Source: Bacteroidota bacterium (GTDB taxonomy: Bacteria > Bacteroidota > Ignavibacteria > UBA10030 > UBA8401). Taken from it: 35,412 nucleotides of DNA. The notes below the pieces were generated by a model. That model saw only the letters and a list, made by a program, of their open reading frames with translations. It searched no databases and was not told where the DNA came from. Shown piece after piece: positions 32,029 to 35,412 of the stretch (position 1 is the first letter of the stretch; each line of letters starts with the position of its first letter). Both the position numbers and the translations under genes were made by a program. The DNA lies in assembly GCA_021796275.1 (NCBI GenBank), contig JAJYOI010000028.1, forward strand, positions 1 through 35,412, given 5' to 3'.

Positions 32029-32751
32029 TTATGATATTGATTTCTGAAGAATGTACAACGTTTTATCCCGTGTGGCAAAAAGCAATGCCTTTGCAAAATC
32101 AATAACTCTTCCAGAGGTAAGTTCACGAAGCCATACTCTAAAATAACCACTTCGTTTCGTTTTTAAACGGTTAAGCGAGAATTCAGAAAAGGATTTCTGA
32201 AGCTGGCGTTTTGTAAATGTATGGGGATGTCCTTTATCAATTTTAAAATGTTCAAGAACTTCCCGTGCAAATTTTCCCCATCCATGATATGTATTTTGGC
32301 GAAAGAACACTATCCCTCCATTCTTCAGCACTCGATTCATCTCATCCATGACTTTATGAGGGTCATCGCAATGATCAAGAACATTATCCATAATAATAAA
32401 GTCAAAAAAACTTCTTTCAAAAGGCAATTCTTCACCTTTGCCGTTATAATAATTCACGTTCGGGTCGCGAAAATCCAAAAACTTTGGAATCGTTGCATAA
32501 AAATCTTCTAGAGGATCTATTGCAAAGCGATATTTGCTTTTCAGGAAAGTAAGAATTCCTGCAGCACCGCTGCCGATTTCTAATATTACTGTATCATCCA
32601 CAATGTTAAGATAGTTTCCGATTTCGTTAAGCAACTCCTCAGCGTATCCCTCGTAAAACCTTAAATTCATTTTTTCTGCATGGCGCAGCCACCAATTTTT
32701 CTCGTAATGTTGCGCTTCAGCCCAGCGGCTTTTTTCCATAGTTTCAATCAT
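32029..32751 (-). CDS. Class I SAM-dependent methyltransferase
   Basis: A 240-residue Rossmann methyltransferase. Motif I is VILEIGSGAAGIL near residue 56, an acidic residue follows in FAIDPLED, and the FDFIIMDNVLDHCDDPHKVM segment is the usual post-I motif. It is followed by a conserved C-terminal region (GYFRVWLRELTSGRV) not assigned. The family resembles small-molecule or glycan-associated methyltransferases. The ATG overlaps the O-methyltransferase stop (ATGA, 32748-32751). Substrate unknown; it sits in the B12/methionine operon and would consume the SAM made from its product. Confidence 0.85.
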   Translation of the reverse strand: MIETMEKSRWAEAQHYEKNWWLRHAEKMNLRFYEGYAEELLNEIGNYLNIVDDTVILEIGSGAAGILTFLKSKYRFAIDPLEDFYATIPKFLDFRDPNVNYYNGKGEELPFERSFFDFIIMDNVLDHCDDPHKVMDEMNRVLKNGGIVFFRQNTYHGWGKFAREVLEHFKIDKGHPHTFTKRQLQKSFSEFSLNRLKTKRSGYFRVWLRELTSGRVIDFAKALLFATRDKTLYILQKSIS

Positions 32752-33410
32752 CGCTTTCTCGCCAAAGTTAATCCGTCTCCGATTGGTATCATGCTGAGAA
32801 AAATTCTTTCATCGTTCCTCAATCGTTGATTAAATTCACGAATGGCAATTGTATCATCTTCCGAATTGGAAACGTCGGCAACTTTGCCGGACCACAAAAC
32901 ATTATCAACAAGAATTAGCCCGCCTCGGCGAACAAGATTCAGCACACGCTCGTAGTAACCGATATAATTTGATTTGTCCGCATCTATAAAAGCAAAGTCG
33001 AATGTGCCCGCATGACCATCCTTCAATAATTTATCGAGTGACTCTATTGCAGGACCAAGAAGCAGTTCAATTTTTTTTCCAACACCTGCACTTTTCCAAT
33101 ATCGCCGTGCAATGGATGTCCAGTCTACACTTTTGTCACACGCAACAAGTTTTCCACTCTCGGGCAATGACAAAGCGACACTTAATGAACTGTAACCGGT
33201 AAACGTTCCTATTTCCAGGCATTTTTGTGCACCAATCAATTCAACCAAGAGCCGCATGAATTGTCCCTGCTCAGGCGAAACTTGCATTCCTCCGGACGAA
33301 AGCTGCGCTGTTTCCTCTCTCAATTGATGCAAAATTTCCGGTTCACGTAATGAAACAGAACAGAAATAATCGTATAGCTCATTGGAAAGTGTAAACGTTT
33401 TTCTAGACAT
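32748..33410 (-). CDS. O-methyltransferase, CCoAOMT/COMT-like
   Basis: A 220-residue SAM-dependent, metal-dependent O-methyltransferase. Motif I is KCLEIGTFTGYSSLSVAL, followed by FAFIDADKSNYIGYYE and ILVDNVLWSGKV, which carry the Asp/Asn metal ligands of this family. Length fits. Bacterial members methylate catechols, hydroxyls in natural products or unknown small molecules. The next methyltransferase gene overlaps by ATGA, and the thioesterase stop lies 8 bp upstream, so all belong to one mRNA. Confidence 0.92.
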   Translation of the reverse strand: MSRKTFTLSNELYDYFCSVSLREPEILHQLREETAQLSSGGMQVSPEQGQFMRLLVELIGAQKCLEIGTFTGYSSLSVALSLPESGKLVACDKSVDWTSIARRYWKSAGVGKKIELLLGPAIESLDKLLKDGHAGTFDFAFIDADKSNYIGYYERVLNLVRRGGLILVDNVLWSGKVADVSNSEDDTIAIREFNQRLRNDERIFLSMIPIGDGLTLARKR

Positions 33411-33418
33411 ACCAGCAA

Positions 33419-33871
33419 CTATTTTTCTTTAATCAGTGGAACCTTGAGAGAATGTATCTTCACACGAAATTGCTCCGGCAACTCTGATATTTTACCTTTC
33501 TCATAATTGAAAAAGACAATTCCGGTTTTCACCCGTGCTACTTCACGGTGCGACTCCTTTTCCGTAATCCGATACAAAAAATCGCATCCGAATTTTTGAA
33601 AATCCTCGACGCTAATTTCAACTCTTAATATTTCTCCATAGAATGATTGTGATTGATATTGCACCGCGGCGTCAACCATGATGATGCCGCTGCCTTCAAT
33701 GTTGAATTCTGTATAACCGTGCTGCATCAAAAACCGTACGCGTGCTTCATGTGCAACCGAAAGCATCGTATCATTCCCCAAATGCCCGCCGTAATTTATG
33801 TCGCCGATACGAATCGGGATGTCGGTCTCGAACGCAAACGCCTTCGGCAATTCAACTTTAATGCGGCTCAT
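33419..33871 (-). CDS. 4HBT/hotdog acyl-CoA thioesterase
   Basis: A 150-residue hotdog-fold protein. The start was placed at MSRIKVELPKAFAF because the ATG overlaps the GNAT stop (ATGA, 33868-33871), the same coupling seen at other joints; the open frame further upstream belongs to the GNAT gene. RIGDINYGGHLGNDTMLSVAHEAR resembles the acyl-ACP/4-hydroxybenzoyl-CoA thioesterase motif, with Asn/Asp in place of the usual catalytic Asp. It hydrolyses acyl-CoA or acyl-ACP. Its reason for lying in this operon is unknown. Confidence 0.87.
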   Translation of the reverse strand: MSRIKVELPKAFAFETDIPIRIGDINYGGHLGNDTMLSVAHEARVRFLMQHGYTEFNIEGSGIIMVDAAVQYQSQSFYGEILRVEISVEDFQKFGCDFLYRITEKESHREVARVKTGIVFFNYEKGKISELPEQFRVKIHSLKVPLIKEK

Positions 33872-34374
33872 GAACGTGCCAAAGTTTTCAGCGCGTCGCC
33901 CGTTAAACGATAAACCGTCCATTCGTTCATCGGCGCTGCGCCAAGTTGTTTGTAAAAAGAAATAGCCGACTCGTTCCAATTCAATACCGCCCATTCCAGT
34001 CGGCCGCATTTTCGATCAACAGCAATTTGAGCGAGATACTGCAACAACGATTTACCAATTCCCTTTCCGCGGAATTCAGGTTCCACAAACAAATCTTCCA
34101 AATACATTCCCGGCCGGCCAATAAATGTGGAAAAATTATGAAAAAACAACGCGTATCCGACGGTGACATCGTCGTAATATGCAATCACAACTTCGGCAAA
34201 TCGCCGCCCGCCAAATAATGTCTCCCGCAATATTTCCTCGGTGGCAACAACCTCGTGTGAAAGTTTTTCATACTCCGCAAGCCGTTTAATAAACGATAAA
34301 ATCAACGGGACATCTTTTTCCGTCGCCCTTTCAATTCTAATCTGTTTGTCCAAAACCATATATTCTACCTTCAT
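33868..34374 (-). CDS. GNAT acetyltransferase, diamine/thialysine-acetyltransferase-like
   Basis: A 168-residue GNAT protein. The acetyl-CoA motif is FRGKGIGKSLL near residue 110, and the C-terminal segment AISFYKQLGAAPMNEWTVYRLTG matches SSAT/thialysine N-acetyltransferases. These transfer acetyl groups to polyamines or lysine analogues. Two possible Mets (residues 1 and 6) exist; the first is chosen because it overlaps the upstream stop as ATGA (34371-34374). Linked by overlap to a MetH activation domain gene and a thioesterase gene. Substrate remains a guess. Confidence 0.88.
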   Translation of the reverse strand: MKVEYMVLDKQIRIERATEKDVPLILSFIKRLAEYEKLSHEVVATEEILRETLFGGRRFAEVVIAYYDDVTVGYALFFHNFSTFIGRPGMYLEDLFVEPEFRGKGIGKSLLQYLAQIAVDRKCGRLEWAVLNWNESAISFYKQLGAAPMNEWTVYRLTGDALKTLARS

Positions 34375-35030
34375 CTATTCTTATCGGTTTGAAGCGGCCG
34401 TAAACCATAGACCCCAGAAAGCGATTTCTGCGGCTCCATAAAAAACGTTTCGGAAAGCGACATGCCTATTTCTTTTCCATTTAATAAAGAAAAAATCTTC
34501 TGCTGCTCGTGCAATTCCCACCGGGCATATCCTGGAGAAAATCGGTACGACACTTCGCAATGATATTTCTTTGATTCCTCCTGCAGTTCACGTTTCAAAA
34601 GATGGAGAACACCGTTCGTCATCGTTGATGCGACGCCATCTAAAAAATATGCTTCTGTGAAATCTACTTCCGATAATTTTTTCATTTCACTATCAATTTG
34701 CTCACCGACAGTCAAAAGGAAAACTGCTGCATAACGCGAATGAGTAAGCAGAGCGTGAATGCCCTGTCCGGTGAAACTTACGCCGCTGTCAACTTGTCCG
34801 CCGTCTATATGGCGGAGCAGCACACTGAACGAACTCGACTGTGATCCTGCTACTCTGTAAATCTCGTAGCGGTAACGCGCCTCGAAACAATGCTGATATT
34901 GCGCGTGCAGCCGGGCAACCATTTCATGCATTATTTGATATTTCTCCGATGCCTTTTGAATCCGAAGAAACTTGTAGGCACGCTCGAAATCAAAAGGTAT
35001 CTCTTCAGGTTTTAAGTAACGAGTTACCAT
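34371..35030 (-). CDS. Stand-alone methionine synthase activation (B12 reactivation) domain
   Basis: A 219-residue protein equal to the C-terminal activation domain of MetH (PF02965-type), which binds SAM and assists reductive methylation of cob(II)alamin. The signature is RFSPGYARWELHEQQKIF, followed by GMSLSETFFMEPQKSLSGVYGL. Start is the ATG at 35030, two nt after the RACo stop; a TTG two codons upstream is also possible. It is present without the other MetH modules, and next to a RACo-type activator that works by ATP and a ferredoxin cluster. Which corrinoid protein it serves cannot be seen, but 31359-32009 is the obvious partner. Confidence 0.87.
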   Translation of the reverse strand: MVTRYLKPEEIPFDFERAYKFLRIQKASEKYQIMHEMVARLHAQYQHCFEARYRYEIYRVAGSQSSSFSVLLRHIDGGQVDSGVSFTGQGIHALLTHSRYAAVFLLTVGEQIDSEMKKLSEVDFTEAYFLDGVASTMTNGVLHLLKRELQEESKKYHCEVSYRFSPGYARWELHEQQKIFSLLNGKEIGMSLSETFFMEPQKSLSGVYGLRPLQTDKNR

Positions 35031-35032
35031 TG

Positions 35033-35412
35033 TCAAAGCGCATGAGAAAATTTCTTTTCTCCATTTTCTCCAACCGGAAAGTGCATCGAATCCACAAAGA
35101 ACTCATGAAAATCTTTTCGATCCGCCACTTCTACATATTGTACATCCTTCCCTAACCGTTCAGCCTTTTCTCTTGCTGTTTTCGAAAGTAACATTGCCTC
35201 GGCACCTGCAATTGCGGCGTTGCCGATAAATTTCACATTTTCAACCGGTACTTTCGGAATCAATCCCGAATCTATTGCATCCTGACCGCGCACATGATTT
35301 CCAAACCCACCAGCGATATAAACAGTGCCGATATCTTTCGGCCCGATGTTGAGCTCCTTCATCAAGATTTTAATTCCCGATGCAATAGCACTTTTGGCAA
35401 GCTGCACTTCCC
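35033..35412 (-). CDS. RACo-like corrinoid activation protein, C-terminal part
   Basis: Partial gene running off the right edge (its upstream, N-terminal part is outside). The visible 126 residues are the end of the ASKHA-fold (DUF4445) domain: QLAKSAIASGIKILMKELNI, VYIAGGFGNHV and FIGNAAIAGAEAML. Such proteins carry an N-terminal [2Fe-2S] domain and use ATP hydrolysis to reduce cob(II)alamin in corrinoid methyl carriers. The Met near 35407 is an internal codon and not the start. Followed directly by the MetH activation domain, so reactivation genes are adjacent. Confidence 0.88.
   Translation of the reverse strand, partial: EVQLAKSAIASGIKILMKELNIGPKDIGTVYIAGGFGNHVRGQDAIDSGLIPKVPVENVKFIGNAAIAGAEAMLLSKTAREKAERLGKDVQYVEVADRKDFHEFFVDSMHFPVGENGEKKFSHAL

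Noticed and set aside
33872-34009. Longer start for the thioesterase
   Set aside because: It is the end of the GNAT gene in another frame; the ATGA overlap at 33868-33871 marks the start.
1-35412. tRNA, rRNA and known riboswitches, including a cobalamin riboswitch before the B12 genes
   Set aside because: No T-arm or cloverleaf pattern and no B12-box-like sequence was found in the gaps; the start of the B12 operon lies outside the window, so a riboswitch there cannot be judged.

Overview
The window is a gene-dense stretch with 41 calls. Thirty-nine lie on the minus strand; only the Spy-like gene (10617-11147) and the DUF1259 gene (17482-18342) are on plus. The features point to the Bacteroidota/Chlorobiota (FCB) group, most likely an Ignavibacteria-like lineage. 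Reasons: Rho is short (417 aa) and lacks the long N-terminal insertion of many Bacteroidia; small lipoproteins and a large TPR lipoprotein of the PorW/SprE kind are present; candidate promoters read TTG-N20-TAnnTT; and 13014-13739 resembles the Chlorobium sepiapterin reductase. This placement is inference, because there is no rRNA or tRNA in the window.

Layout, left to right. 1-1463: a small type II restriction-modification pair attached by an ATGA overlap to 3-hydroxyacyl-CoA dehydrogenase and thiolase (1460-3565). 3672-8273: rho, folC, pyrD and pyrK. 8341-11147: a TPR lipoprotein and a divergent Spy-like protein. 11209-15475: one operon encoding an aquaporin, an eukaryote-type 6-pyruvoyltetrahydropterin synthase, GTP cyclohydrolase I, two short-chain dehydrogenases and a ferredoxin-NADP reductase, which together read as a tetrahydrobiopterin-type pterin pathway. 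15654-16945: a peroxide-defence operon (peroxiredoxin, rhodanese, Bcp). 16946-20057: a sparse region with a double-DUF1259 protein, two orphan lipoproteins and many palindromic and tandem repeats. 20058-24385: a membrane methyltransferase, P1 peptidase, SpoU rRNA methyltransferase and methylmalonyl-CoA mutase alpha subunit. 24458-29818: ComEC, a metalloenzyme, D-aminoacyl-tRNA deacylase, PrmC and an unknown acidic/lysine-tailed protein. 29982-35412: an operon carrying a methionine synthase broken into separate genes (homocysteine methyltransferase, corrinoid protein, activation domain) together with a RACo-type corrinoid activator and two further methyltransferases, a thioesterase and a GNAT protein.

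Two pathway themes stand out. The first is B12 chemistry: a split methionine synthase with two kinds of cobalamin reactivator, and a mutase without its B12 domain. The second is a compact BH4-like pterin operon. The most striking DNA-level signal is a 30-bp double palindrome sitting exactly in codon phase inside dtd, adding ten residues. The same 6-3-6 palindrome arms recur in three intergenic sites of this window. No CRISPR array, IS transposase, tRNA or rRNA was seen.
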